From: Rhodoferax ferrireducens
GTDB lineage: Bacteria > Pseudomonadota > Gammaproteobacteria > Burkholderiales > Burkholderiaceae_C
Direction: 5' to 3'
NCBI GenBank assembly: GCA_002083775.1
Contig: MTEI01000003.1
Coordinates: 248,001 to 312,000 of the forward strand
DNA length: 64,000 bases
Part shown: piece after piece, positions 27,597 through 35,260 of the stretch
Layout: every line of letters begins with the position of its first letter
Numbering within the stretch: the stretch's first letter is position 1
The notes under the pieces: generated by a model
What the model was told of the DNA's origin: nothing
Seen by the model: only the letters and a program-made list of their open reading frames with translations
Database searches by the model: none
Made by a program: the position numbers and the translations under genes

Positions 27597-27795
27597 CGGT
27601 TTGAGTTGTGCTTTCGTAGTGGTCGATCTCCTTTTGATACTTGTATCGGGCGCTTATGGGGCGAATCATGGTCTTCCGGTAAGGCATCATGGCAGGCCGC
27701 CCAACAAGCACCTGCTCAATTTCTTTCCGCAAGAAAACAGGCTTGCCGCACTTGGGCCAATTGCCGTCACCCCACTCAAACCCAGAAATTTTCAT
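27577..27795 (-). pseudogene. brnT: BrnT-like toxin, internally deleted
   Basis: The 72-residue frame begins like BrnT (MKISGFEWGDGNWPKCGK, then KEIEQVLVGRP) and ends like it (IRPISARYKYQKEIDHYE). The stretch between MPYRK and TMIRPISAR, where BrnT toxins have about 25 residues carrying catalytic strands, is missing. The KPVFLRKE segment also departs from the usual KHGVS pattern and may reflect a compensated frame change. The frame is open, so a shortened protein could still be made, but an active RNase is unlikely. The comparison is from memory of the family, not an alignment. Confidence 0.65.
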
Positions 27796-27878
27796 GATCC
27801 GATATCAAACTTTTGTCTTTACGTTAGTAAGCAAACGGCAAAGTCATCTTGCGAGTAACAGCAGTTCTTAAGAGCATC

Positions 27879-27904
27879 GTGTCCACTAAAAAACAGGTGG
27901 ACAC
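27879..27904 (+). promoter_or_regulatory. Perfect hairpin immediately before the tnpA start codon
   Basis: GTGTCCAC, a 10-base loop (TAAAAAACAG), then GTGGACAC: an 8-bp perfect stem ending one base before the tnpA ATG. It would cover the ribosome-binding region and could damp transposase translation. Seen directly; function inferred. Confidence 0.5.
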
Positions 27905-28309
27905 ATGCACACTTCAAATTCAGAAATACAAATGCCGCAGCCGCGTCGTCGGCGCGGGCGCTACAGCAACGACTTCAAACGCCAAGTCATAGCAGCCTGC
28001 CTTGAGCCAGGGGTGTCGACAGCCGCGGTGGCACTGGCCAACGGCCTGAACGCCAACTTGGCGCGTCGCTGGGTGGTTGAGGCTTCACGGCGCAACACAG
28101 TGCGGCGATCAAAAACGCCAACAATGTTGGCCCCCATTGCCACCAACCCGGCCTTCCTGCCAGTCAAATTTGACCCCCAGCCGCCAGTGCCAGTTACTCA
28201 AACTGACATCCGTATCGAGCTCCAGCACACCAGCACCCGCGTGTGCATCTACAGGCCGCTGCAGGCCTCGAGCCAATGCGCCCAGTGGCTGCGTGAGGTC
28301 CTGGCATGA
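27905..28309 (+). CDS. tnpA: IS66 family accessory protein TnpA
   Basis: A 134-residue basic protein with a helix-turn-helix region (GRYSNDFKRQVIAACLEPG, STAAVALANGLNANLARRW) typical of the first IS66 gene, and the FDPQPPVPVTQTDIRIEL tail of that family. IS66 needs TnpA, TnpB and TnpC to move. The stop overlaps the tnpB start (ATGA at 28306-28309), the usual coupling. The frame is intact, but its partner TnpB is not. Confidence 0.88.
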   Translation: MHTSNSEIQMPQPRRRRGRYSNDFKRQVIAACLEPGVSTAAVALANGLNANLARRWVVEASRRNTVRRSKTPTMLAPIATNPAFLPVKFDPQPPVPVTQTDIRIELQHTSTRVCIYRPLQASSQCAQWLREVLA

Positions 28310-28534
28310 TCCGCACCGACGCCGTGTGGCTGGCCACCCAATCGCATGAAGGTGCTGGTGCATGACGGTATCGGCTTCTGGTTGGCCGCCAGGAGGCTGC
28401 ACCAAGGCCACTTTGTCTGGCCAGAGCCGAGCGCCCAAACCCAGCTCAGCTTGAGCCGTCCACAACTCGACGCGCTGGTTCTGGGACTGCCCTGGAAGCG
28501 TATCGGCGAGGGCGGCATCATCACCGTTGTCTGA
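28306..28534 (+). pseudogene. tnpB: IS66 tnpB with internal frameshifting deletion
   Basis: The gene starts correctly as MIRTDAVWLATQ, overlapping the tnpA stop. The sequence then jumps, in another frame, to the family's second half: MKVLVHDGIGFWLAARRLHQ and PQLDALVLGLPWKRIGEGG, which runs to a stop at 28534. About 35-40 codons that normally lie between are missing, and the original frame hits a stop a few codons after the junction. No full TnpB can be made, so this copy should not transpose unless helped by another IS66. Confidence 0.85.
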
Positions 28535-28671
28535 CCTCAAAAGGGGCGCCAAACTTAGGCAAGAAAGTAGGCGCCAGAGTCTGTGGAGCAATGTTGATAC
28601 GCTATTGATTTTGAGTCAATTGGGGCATATCAGAATAGCCAGAAATAACTCACCATGGGACACTGCGTTCC

Positions 28672-30246
28672 ATGGTCCAAGCCCTTGAAATCCTGTCCGA
28701 TTTGAACGCAGAACAACTGCGCGCACTGGCCCAGGAACTCATCGCCAAGCTGGCCCGGCAAAGCCAGCAGCATGCTTGTGCCATCGCTGCCAAAGACAGC
28801 GACATCCTGTACCGCCAGGCCAAGATCGACAAACTCACCCACGAGCTGGCCACCCTCAAGCGCTGGAAGTTCGGGCGCAGCAGTGAGCAACTCAATGGCG
28901 TGCAGATCAGCTTGATCGAAGAAACCCTTGACGCTGACATCGCCGCCATCGAAGAAGAACTCAAAGAGTTGGCCGCGCCTGCCAAGGCTGACGCTGGCGT
29001 ACCCCGCCAGCAACCCAAACGGGCCGCCCTGCCTGCAGGCCTGCCCCGTGTGGACATTCATCACGAACCCGACGCCAACACCTGCAGCTGCGGCTGCCAA
29101 CTCAAGCGCATCGGCCAAGATGTCTCCGAGAAGCTGGACTACACCCCGGGTGTGTTCACGGTGGAGCAGCACATCCGGGGCAAGTGGGCCTGCCTGCACT
29201 GCCAAACCCTGATCCAGGCACCGGTGCCAGCGCAGATCATTGACAAAGGTATCCCCACGGCGGGTTTGCTGGCCCAGGTGCTGGTGGCCAAGTACAGCGA
29301 CCATTTGCCCTTGTACCGCCAGGAACGCATTTTTGGCCGCGCTGGTGTAGCCATTCCACGCGCCACCCTAGCCCAGTGGGTGGGCAGCTGTGGTGTGCAG
29401 TTGCAGCCGCTGGTGGATGCCCTCAAGGGGGAGATTCTCAGCCACTCGGTGCTGCATGCCGATGAGACGCCGGTGGCGATGCTCAAACCGGGCAACAAAA
29501 AAACCCACCGGGCTTACCTGTGGGCGTATGCGCCAGGCTCATTTGAGGGTTTGTTGGCGGTGGTCTATGACTTCTGTGAATCCCGAGCAGGAGAACACGC
29601 CAGAACCTTTCTTGGCAAATGGAAGGGTAGCCTGGTCTGTGACGATTACGCGGGTTACAAGGCGGGCTTTGTCAGCGGCATCACGGAGGCCGGGTGTATG
29701 GCGCACGCCAGGCGCAAGTTCTTTGATTTACATGTGGCAGCCAAGAGTCAGATTGCGGCTCAGGCTTGTGCCTATATCCGTCAGCTCTACGATGTGGAGT
29801 GTGAGATCAAGACGCTCAAACCCGAGGAGCGTCTAAAAATCCGCCAAGCCAGATCAAAGCCGCTGGCGATGAAGTTTCATGCGTGGATGCTGTTGCAGCG
29901 CCAGAGAATCACCGATGGCACGGCCACGGCCAAAGCGCTTGATTACAGTTTGAAGCGCTGGGGGGCACTGACGCTGTTTCTGGATGATGGGCAAGTGCCC
30001 ATCGATAACAACACCATCGAGAATCAGATTCGTCCGATTGCCATTGGTCGCAACAATTGGTTGTTCGCCGGCTCTCTACGTGCGGGCCAACGGGCAGCTG
30101 CGGTGATGAGTTTGATTCAGAGTGCCAAACTCAATGGGCATGATCCTTATGCCTATCTGAAGGATGTGCTGGCTCGTCTGCCGACGCACAAAAACAGTCA
30201 GATCGCCGACTTGCTGCCCCATCGCTGGCAGCCCGCTTCCCTTTAA
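28672..30246 (+). CDS. tnpC: IS66 family DDE transposase TnpC
   Basis: A 524-residue, full-length IS66 transposase. It has an N-terminal leucine-zipper-like helix (QHACAIAAKDSDILYRQAKI), a zinc-binding CSCGCQL..C..C region, and a DDE catalytic core: Asp in HADETPVAML, Asp in VCDDYAGYKAGF and Glu in NTIENQIRPIAIGRNNW. It comes 137 bases after the broken tnpB and ends 59 bases before the right inverted repeat. Confidence 0.95.
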   Translation: MVQALEILSDLNAEQLRALAQELIAKLARQSQQHACAIAAKDSDILYRQAKIDKLTHELATLKRWKFGRSSEQLNGVQISLIEETLDADIAAIEEELKELAAPAKADAGVPRQQPKRAALPAGLPRVDIHHEPDANTCSCGCQLKRIGQDVSEKLDYTPGVFTVEQHIRGKWACLHCQTLIQAPVPAQIIDKGIPTAGLLAQVLVAKYSDHLPLYRQERIFGRAGVAIPRATLAQWVGSCGVQLQPLVDALKGEILSHSVLHADETPVAMLKPGNKKTHRAYLWAYAPGSFEGLLAVVYDFCESRAGEHARTFLGKWKGSLVCDDYAGYKAGFVSGITEAGCMAHARRKFFDLHVAAKSQIAAQACAYIRQLYDVECEIKTLKPEERLKIRQARSKPLAMKFHAWMLLQRQRITDGTATAKALDYSLKRWGALTLFLDDGQVPIDNNTIENQIRPIAIGRNNWLFAGSLRAGQRAAAVMSLIQSAKLNGHDPYAYLKDVLARLPTHKNSQIADLLPHRWQPASL

Positions 30247-30305
30247 CCGCTACCTCCTGCCAGCAAGGCATCGCCTGGGTCAAGGCGGGTTGGCCAGCCG
30301 CTTAC

Positions 30306-30835
30306 TTACGTTTGAATACACTGGTGCCCCAATGTATAGATTTTGGTCATTTTCCCGCTTGTAAGCCGTTGATTTCATTGGCTACGGTTTCTGAATTTTG
30401 TTCAAATCGAGACCATTGAAAAGTAGATAAATGCCCATTAGGTTCAATGAGTTACACGCAAATAGAGGCTCAACGTTGGGACACCACTGATTTGAATAGT
30501 TAAGTTTCGCTATTCCCGGATGAAGGGGCTCAGCCAGCCATGACCGTCAGCGTTCATTTTTAGGGTTGTCGATGGGCGCAGGCTGACAGACCCGCATGAA
30601 CGACGCTTTGCGCGACTGGCTACGTACCCACTTGCCGGTGTCACTCAAGGACTGACGCGACAGGCCGGGCCAATCGTGCCGGCTGCAGGCCCAGGACCGA
30701 TGTCCTCGGCTGTCATGCCGGGCTTGATCCGGTATCCATGAACCCAGGGATCTGGATTACGGATCGGGTCTGCAACGACAGTTAAATTGCCCTTCAGCCT
30801 TTATTTGTATTGACTTACAGCTATGTTCTAAATAG
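30306..30835. other. 530-base region without a convincing gene
   Basis: Between the IS66 end and the ThiF-like gene I see no intact gene. On the minus strand, about 30556-30720 reads as an open run of roughly 50 codons ending in a TGA (with GKWVRSQSRKASFMRV and PAPIDNPKNER), which looks like the end of a decayed protein I cannot name. At 30711-30781 lies one copy of the GATCCGG-type palindromic repeat. The rest shows nothing I can interpret. Confidence 0.5.
30711..30781. repeat. Palindromic intergenic repeat, copy A (degenerate)
   Basis: Begins TGTCATGCCGGGCTTGATCC and ends GGATCGGGTCTGCAACGACA, with CCATGAACCCAGGGATCTGG between. The ends form an imperfect inverted repeat. It resembles copies at 41034-41129 and 44010-44083, which share TGTCNTGC...ATCCATG...ATGACAG. 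Confidence 0.6.
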
Positions 30836-31714
30836 CTATTCAGGCCCACTCCCCCGCAGCACCGGCCGGATGAACTTCAGCAGCAGCTGCTGCAGCGGGT
30901 TGGCGTTGCCAAAAGGCCGCCAGGTGTGTTTGAGCTTTTGGTGGTAGGCGTCAAAGTGCAGACCCCAAGGCGCCGCCTTGATGTCACCGCGCTTGAGCAG
31001 CACTTTGAGCACTGCGGTGCCCATCACTCCGGCGCACAGGTCACACGCCATGATGGTGGACGGCCCGCGCTTTTCGGCAAAGTTCACCGCTTCAGGGGCC
31101 ACCAGATAGTCGCGGTTGAGCATGGCGGGCGACAAACCGGCAATGAACCGGGCGTATTGCTCCTGCGGCTCATGGCCCTCTACCTTGAAGTAATCCTCAA
31201 AACTCATGCCTGTCGGGCTGAAGTAAAGAAAAGCGACACCCATGCCCAGCGGTGCAGCGGTCAGGGCCGGAATGCCTTTGGCGCGACATTTCGCAAACAC
31301 CATGCGCCGCGCGGGCAGGGCAAAAAAGTCCAGGCCGTCCACATACACGTCCACATCTTTCAAAAAATCGTCCACGTTGTCAGGGGTCACGCCTTGCGGG
31401 AACAGGCGCAACTCGGTTTCGGGGTTGATGTCATGTGCCAACTTGGCCACCGTGTCGATCTTGGGTTGGCCCATGAACGACATGAAGGCACCAGCCTGGC
31501 GGTTCATGTTGTGCACATCAAAGTCGTCAAAGTCGGCAATGTTGAAGTGCGCCAGGCCCAGGCGGCTCAAGGTGAGCAAATGGGCGCCGCCCACACCGCC
31601 CAAGCCGGCAATCGCCACGCGGCTGTGGCGCAATTTCTCTTGCTCAGCCAGCGTTACCCAGCCAATATTGCGGGAGAAGGCGCGTTCGTAGTCAAAGTGG
31701 ATGATTGTTGGCAT
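30836..31714 (-). CDS. ThiF/MoeB/HesA family (E1-like) protein
   Basis: From the ATG at 31714 (MPTIIHFDYERAF) the protein has 292 residues. It shows the E1-like nucleotide-binding fold: SRVAIAGLGGVGGAHLLTLSR, NIADFDDFDVHNMNRQ (Asp and Arg of the adenylation site) and KIDTVAKLAHDINPE. The family adenylates the C-terminus of ubiquitin-like sulfur carriers. The two CxxC zinc motifs of MoeB/ThiF are reduced to one CDLC, and I see no clear catalytic cysteine, so it may adenylate another carboxylate. The gene diverges from a nitroreductase-like gene with about 90 bases between, suggesting a shared pathway. Confidence 0.75.
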   Translation of the reverse strand: MPTIIHFDYERAFSRNIGWVTLAEQEKLRHSRVAIAGLGGVGGAHLLTLSRLGLAHFNIADFDDFDVHNMNRQAGAFMSFMGQPKIDTVAKLAHDINPETELRLFPQGVTPDNVDDFLKDVDVYVDGLDFFALPARRMVFAKCRAKGIPALTAAPLGMGVAFLYFSPTGMSFEDYFKVEGHEPQEQYARFIAGLSPAMLNRDYLVAPEAVNFAEKRGPSTIMACDLCAGVMGTAVLKVLLKRGDIKAAPWGLHFDAYHQKLKHTWRPFGNANPLQQLLLKFIRPVLRGSGPE

Positions 31715-31807
31715 GTGTCTTGGGGTGAAGGGGCTAGCAGCGACATTTTGCACAGGTTACCCTTGCTCACTCAACGAATTTTGTGCTTTGCCCTATAGTG
31801 AGTGACT

Positions 31808-32878
31808 ATGAGCCGTGAGATTCTTACCAAAATTCTTGACCTCGCCCGCTGGGCACCCAGTGGTGACAACACCCAGCCGTGGCGTTTTGAAATAGCCGGC
31901 GAGCAGCACATTCGCGTGCATGGCTTTGATACCCGCGACCATGTCTTGTATGACTACGACGGCCATCCCAGTCATATAGCACACGGTGCGTTATTGGAAA
32001 CCTTGCGCATTGCGGCTTCCAAGTGGGGCTTGAAGGCCGCCTGGTCAACCAATAGCAAAGGCGACCACCGCACTCCGGTGTATGACGTGCATCTGGTGAG
32101 CGATCCCGGTTTGCAGCGCGATGCGTTGTTTGACTACATAGAAAAGCGCACGGTGCAGCGTCGGCCCATGCAAACCACCCCCTTGACCGCAGACCGGCGC
32201 CAAGCGCTCGCCACGGCGGTAGGTGATGCCTTCACAGTGCAATGGTTCGAGTCTGCTGCCCAGCGTAGACAGGTTGCTGCCCTGCTGTGGCGCAGCGCAA
32301 AAATACGCCTGATTTGCCCCGAAGCCTACCCGGTGCACAAAAACATCATCGAATGGGGTGCGCGTTTCAGCAAAGACCGCATTCCTGAAGAAGCGGTGGG
32401 TGTTGACCCGCTGACCGCGCGGCTGATGCATTGGGTCATGCAAAGCTGGAGCCGGGTGGATTTTTTCAACCGTTACCTTGCCGGAACGGTAGCGCCGCGC
32501 TTGCAGCTTGATCTGCTGCCCGGTTTGCGCTGCGCAGCGCATGTGTTGGTGCGTCCCAAGCAAGCGCCCAAGGCATTGGAAGACTGGGTGAATTTGGGTG
32601 TGGCCGTGCAGCGGCTGTGGCTTACCGCCACCCAGCAGAATTTGCATTTGCAACCGCAGATGACACCGGTGATCTTCAGATGGTATGCCCGTGCCGGGCG
32701 GCAGTTTTCTGTTGACGCCCATTTGGCAGAGCTGGCCAGCCAGATGGCGGATGATTTTGAGGTCATCGCGCAGGTCAAGCCCAGCGAGCCCTTTGGCTTT
32801 TTTGCCAGAGTGGGCATCTGCCCGGTGCCGCTCAGCCGTTCGGTCCGACTGGAAGTGGCGCAACAGATGCAGGCTTGA
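31808..32878 (+). CDS. Nitroreductase-family-like flavoprotein
   Basis: A 356-residue protein beginning SREILTKILDLARWAPSGDN followed by TQPWRFEI, the FMN-binding start of the nitroreductase fold. It has a later LGVAVQRLWLTATQQNLHLQP, the second flavin-contact helix. The insert in the middle (about residues 130-240) makes it longer than standard nitroreductases. An alternative GTG start at 31802 adds two codons. It pairs head-to-head with a ThiF-like gene; such ThiF-nitroreductase pairs recur in proteobacteria, but I know no proven reaction. The 3' end overlaps the convergent transporter gene by 47 bases. Confidence 0.75.
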   Translation: MSREILTKILDLARWAPSGDNTQPWRFEIAGEQHIRVHGFDTRDHVLYDYDGHPSHIAHGALLETLRIAASKWGLKAAWSTNSKGDHRTPVYDVHLVSDPGLQRDALFDYIEKRTVQRRPMQTTPLTADRRQALATAVGDAFTVQWFESAAQRRQVAALLWRSAKIRLICPEAYPVHKNIIEWGARFSKDRIPEEAVGVDPLTARLMHWVMQSWSRVDFFNRYLAGTVAPRLQLDLLPGLRCAAHVLVRPKQAPKALEDWVNLGVAVQRLWLTATQQNLHLQPQMTPVIFRWYARAGRQFSVDAHLAELASQMADDFEVIAQVKPSEPFGFFARVGICPVPLSRSVRLEVAQQMQA

Positions 32879-33689
32879 ACTGCAGCAGCGTGGTACCCAC
32901 CACAATCAGCACAATGCCAAAGCCGCGCAGCAGCGTGATGTGCTCGGCAAACACCACCACACCGGCCAGTACGGTGATGGCATTGGCCATGGCCAGTTGC
33001 AAGGGCACCACCACAGAAGCCCGCCCGCGCTGAAAAGCCGCCTGAAGCAAGGCCAGCCCCGCCACGTTGGCCAGCACCACGGCCAGCAGCAGCGGGTTCA
33101 GCAGCACCGCCCAAGTCATGATGGACTGCCCCGGCCCTGCCGATGCCACCGTTAACGCCTTGGTCAGGATCGACCCGGCGCCAAAACACAGCCCCACTAC
33201 CAGCGCCAACAGCACCTCAGGCTGGCGCGAGCGCCGGTTGGCCAGCAGCAGGGCAGCGCCCAAAAGCAGCGTCACCCCCAGCAGTACCGCCAGCCGCATC
33301 CCGTCGAAGGCGGTCACTTGCGAGCCTTCGGCCTCCATCGCCAGCGCCACGGCGCCCAGCACGGTCAGCAGCACCCCGGCCCATTCCACCCGCACCATAC
33401 GTTCATTGAGGAAAACCACCGCCAGCACCACCAGCAGCAGGTCTCCGGCTGACATCAGCGGCTGCACCAGGCTGATGTCGCCCAGCGCCGTGGCCTGCAC
33501 AAACAGCACCCAGCCCACGCTGGTGGATGCAAAACCCAGCATCCAGCGCCAGTCGGTCACCAGTGCCTTGGCCACCACCAGCGCCGGTGCACTGCCAATC
33601 TGCGGCTGGCCATCGGCGGAAACCTTCCACATGAAGTAACCCAGTTGGATCAGCAGGGTGGCAACAAGGGTGGTCAGCACAACAAGCAT
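32832..33689 (-). CDS. EamA-family (DMT) membrane transporter
   Basis: A 285-residue protein with ten hydrophobic segments in two repeats. The EamA features include ALGDISLVQPLMSAGDLLLV, VFLNERMVRVEWAGVLLTVLG in the first half and AEHITLLRGFGIVLIVVGTTL in the second. Such transporters export metabolites or amino acids; the substrate is not readable. The gene ends inside the convergent nitroreductase-like gene (47-base overlap), so antisense interference between the two is possible. Confidence 0.82.
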   Translation of the reverse strand: MLVVLTTLVATLLIQLGYFMWKVSADGQPQIGSAPALVVAKALVTDWRWMLGFASTSVGWVLFVQATALGDISLVQPLMSAGDLLLVVLAVVFLNERMVRVEWAGVLLTVLGAVALAMEAEGSQVTAFDGMRLAVLLGVTLLLGAALLLANRRSRQPEVLLALVVGLCFGAGSILTKALTVASAGPGQSIMTWAVLLNPLLLAVVLANVAGLALLQAAFQRGRASVVVPLQLAMANAITVLAGVVVFAEHITLLRGFGIVLIVVGTTLLQFKPASVAPLPVGPNG

Positions 33690-33842
33690 GGAATAGGTCC
33701 AATCTGAGGAATGGCATGGGCGCCATGGCAGCCACTATAGGTCAATTTGGTGTTGGGAAACTTTACACCGCAATCTGCGCCCACAACCATGAAGCACCTT
33801 TTTTGAGTCTAACTTATTGATTTATATAGGAGTCGATCGACC

Positions 33843-33859
33843 TGGCACGAACTCTGCTT
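33843..33859 (+). promoter_or_regulatory. Sigma-54-type (-24/-12) promoter of the PEP-CTERM gene
   Basis: TGGCACGAACTCTGCTT has GG (33844-33845) and GC (33856-33857) separated by 10 bases, as sigma-54 promoters require, and a perfect TGGCAC -24 element. Transcription would start near 33868, about 70 bases before the PEP-CTERM start codon. PEP-CTERM genes in related bacteria are known to be controlled by sigma-54 with PrsK/PrsR, so the position is telling. Confidence 0.75.
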
Positions 33860-33938
33860 GTATTCATTTGCAAGCGCCAGATTGTCAGCACTGGCAACCA
33901 GAAATTGATTTATTCCTACCAACTTTTTAGGACAAGCC

Positions 33939-34772
33939 ATGAAAACACTTAAATTAGCACGTATCGCGGCGGCCACGGTCGCCTTGGTGGCAGGAGGCGC
34001 GCACGCTGCACTTATTACGTCCTGGGATATCTCGGATGTAGCCTTTTTTGACCCGACTACTGTTACGCCTACGGGCGCCTCCATTTACAGTCCGAAATTG
34101 AGCAATGCTAATACGACGCTGCGTTGGGGTGACCCTTATGCACCTAACACACAACAAAGTGGTTTGGACATTGACTCCCAGTCCTTCACTGGTGTTTCAC
34201 TTGGTCAACTCGTAAATACCGTTTCTGTGACGCACCTCAATTTCCCCATTGAGGCGCCGTTTCTGACTGCAGTCGATATTTTGGCAACCATTAGCCTGAC
34301 TCCCACCGTAGCCATTCCGGGTTTCCCCGTTCCTCTGGTTAGTGGCACCACTACTTTCAAAGTCAAGTTCTTTGAAACCCCAAATGGTGGTTCAAATGGC
34401 GTTTGCGCTGATGGTAATGCAGTCGGCGTTGGGCTTAACGTAGCCGGTTGCGCTGACATTTTCGTGGTTGATAAAGAAACTCCTTTGGATTTTTCGTTTA
34501 TTGTTCCGGATTACGATGGGCTCGGTGACATTGAGTATTTCGTGAAGTTCTCTGGTACAGGGTTCACAAACCTGTCGGCTGCGGCCTGTTCAAGCCTAGG
34601 TGTTGCGGCAGGTTGTACCGGCTTTTTGACTGAAGAAAATAAAGCCTCAGACGCTGTATTTGGTCTTACCATTACCGGACCGCAAGGAGTGCCGGAGCCA
34701 GGTAGCTTGGCATTGCTTGGCTTGGGTTTGTTGGGCTTGGGTGCTGTTCGTCGGCACAAGTCAGTTAAATAA
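33939..34772 (+). CDS. PEP-CTERM surface/matrix protein
   Basis: A 277-residue exported protein. Residues 1-25 are a signal peptide (AAATVALVAGGAHAA). The C-terminus is a textbook exosortase signal: VPEPGSLALLGLGLLGLG followed by basic AVRRHKSVK. In the middle is VSVTHLNFPIEAPFLTAVD, containing a THxN-type motif seen in one PEP-CTERM subgroup, and a domain low in Lys with many Asp/Gly/Thr. RBS AGGA precedes the ATG. It should be processed by XrtA encoded 16 kb away and kept in the exopolysaccharide matrix. A sigma-54-type promoter lies upstream and a strong terminator downstream, so it is monocistronic. Its lower GC than its neighbours is notable. Confidence 0.9.
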   Translation: MKTLKLARIAAATVALVAGGAHAALITSWDISDVAFFDPTTVTPTGASIYSPKLSNANTTLRWGDPYAPNTQQSGLDIDSQSFTGVSLGQLVNTVSVTHLNFPIEAPFLTAVDILATISLTPTVAIPGFPVPLVSGTTTFKVKFFETPNGGSNGVCADGNAVGVGLNVAGCADIFVVDKETPLDFSFIVPDYDGLGDIEYFVKFSGTGFTNLSAAACSSLGVAAGCTGFLTEENKASDAVFGLTITGPQGVPEPGSLALLGLGLLGLGAVRRHKSVK

Positions 34773-34800
34773 TCTGACCTTCTTCGTTAAGAATCTCTAA

Positions 34801-34826
34801 GAGGGGCGCGAAAGCGCCCCTCTTTC
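34801..34826 (+). terminator. Intrinsic terminator after the PEP-CTERM gene
   Basis: GAGGGGCGC, loop GAAA, GCGCCCCTC, then TTTCT: a 9-bp GC-rich stem with a UNCG/GNRA-like tetraloop and short U-run, 29 bases after the stop. Confidence 0.85.
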
Positions 34827-34914
34827 TATGGTGAACTCAGACCAACAGTCGAAGTTAAAAAAACCCGACAACTTGGATTCATAGAACTGAGTCGCGATAG
34901 CCCGGATCAGCACA

Positions 34915-35193
34915 ATGGTGTTGTCAACGATAAAACGCGGCCCCGGATTAACCGTGATTTGGCTCCAAATGTGGTTTTACGCAACTTTGCCGGTACTCGT
35001 TGAAATATGTCGGGAAAACGGCGATGTTTATGATTTCAAGATGTTCCATGCTGAGCGGCATTGGACACAGTCAACCATTGCCATCACGTCCACCCTGGGT
35101 GACCCGGTTGAGGTACCTGAACCCGCCACCTTGGCTTTGCTGGGTGTTGCCTTGGCTGGCCTGGGTTGGTCTCGCAGGAAGAACAAGGCCTGA
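34915..35193 (+). pseudogene. C-terminal remnant of a second PEP-CTERM protein
   Basis: The frame ends in an intact exosortase signal (VPEPATLALLGVALAGLGWS, then RRKNKA) preceded by about 25 residues of plausible coding sequence (HAERHWTQSTIAITSTLG). The first 40 residues look unlike a PEP-CTERM protein, there is no signal peptide, and no RBS or promoter is evident. I therefore read it as the 3' end of a decayed gene. Expression of a 92-residue peptide cannot be excluded. A good terminator follows at 35228. Confidence 0.6.
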
Positions 35194-35227
35194 AGATGGT
35201 GGGAGCAGCACCGCTGCGCACCCCGAG

Positions 35228-35251
35228 CCCCGCCACCGTGCGGGGTTTTTT
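35228..35251 (+). terminator. Intrinsic terminator after the PEP-CTERM remnant
   Basis: CCCCGC, loop CACCGT, GCGGGG, then six T. On the other strand the convergent PIG-L gene ends at 35261, so the stem may serve both directions although the A-run side is weaker. Confidence 0.8.
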
Positions 35252-35260
35252 ATTGGGCGG

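Larger units (their letters stand above)
27827..30305 (+). mobile_element. IS66-family insertion sequence, degenerate
   Basis: The element runs from GTAAGCAAACGGCAAAG at 27827 to CCAGCCGCTTAC ending at 30305. The two ends are inverted repeats matching at 16 of the first 25 positions, both starting GTAAGC as in IS66. It is flanked by TTACGTTA (27819-27826) and TTACGTTT (30306-30313), an 8-base target duplication with one mismatch; 8 bases is the IS66 rule. Inside are tnpA, a deleted tnpB and a full tnpC, all on the plus strand. It landed 31 bases upstream of the brnT start codon. The tnpB deletion and mismatched duplication suggest an old, probably immobile copy. Confidence 0.88.
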
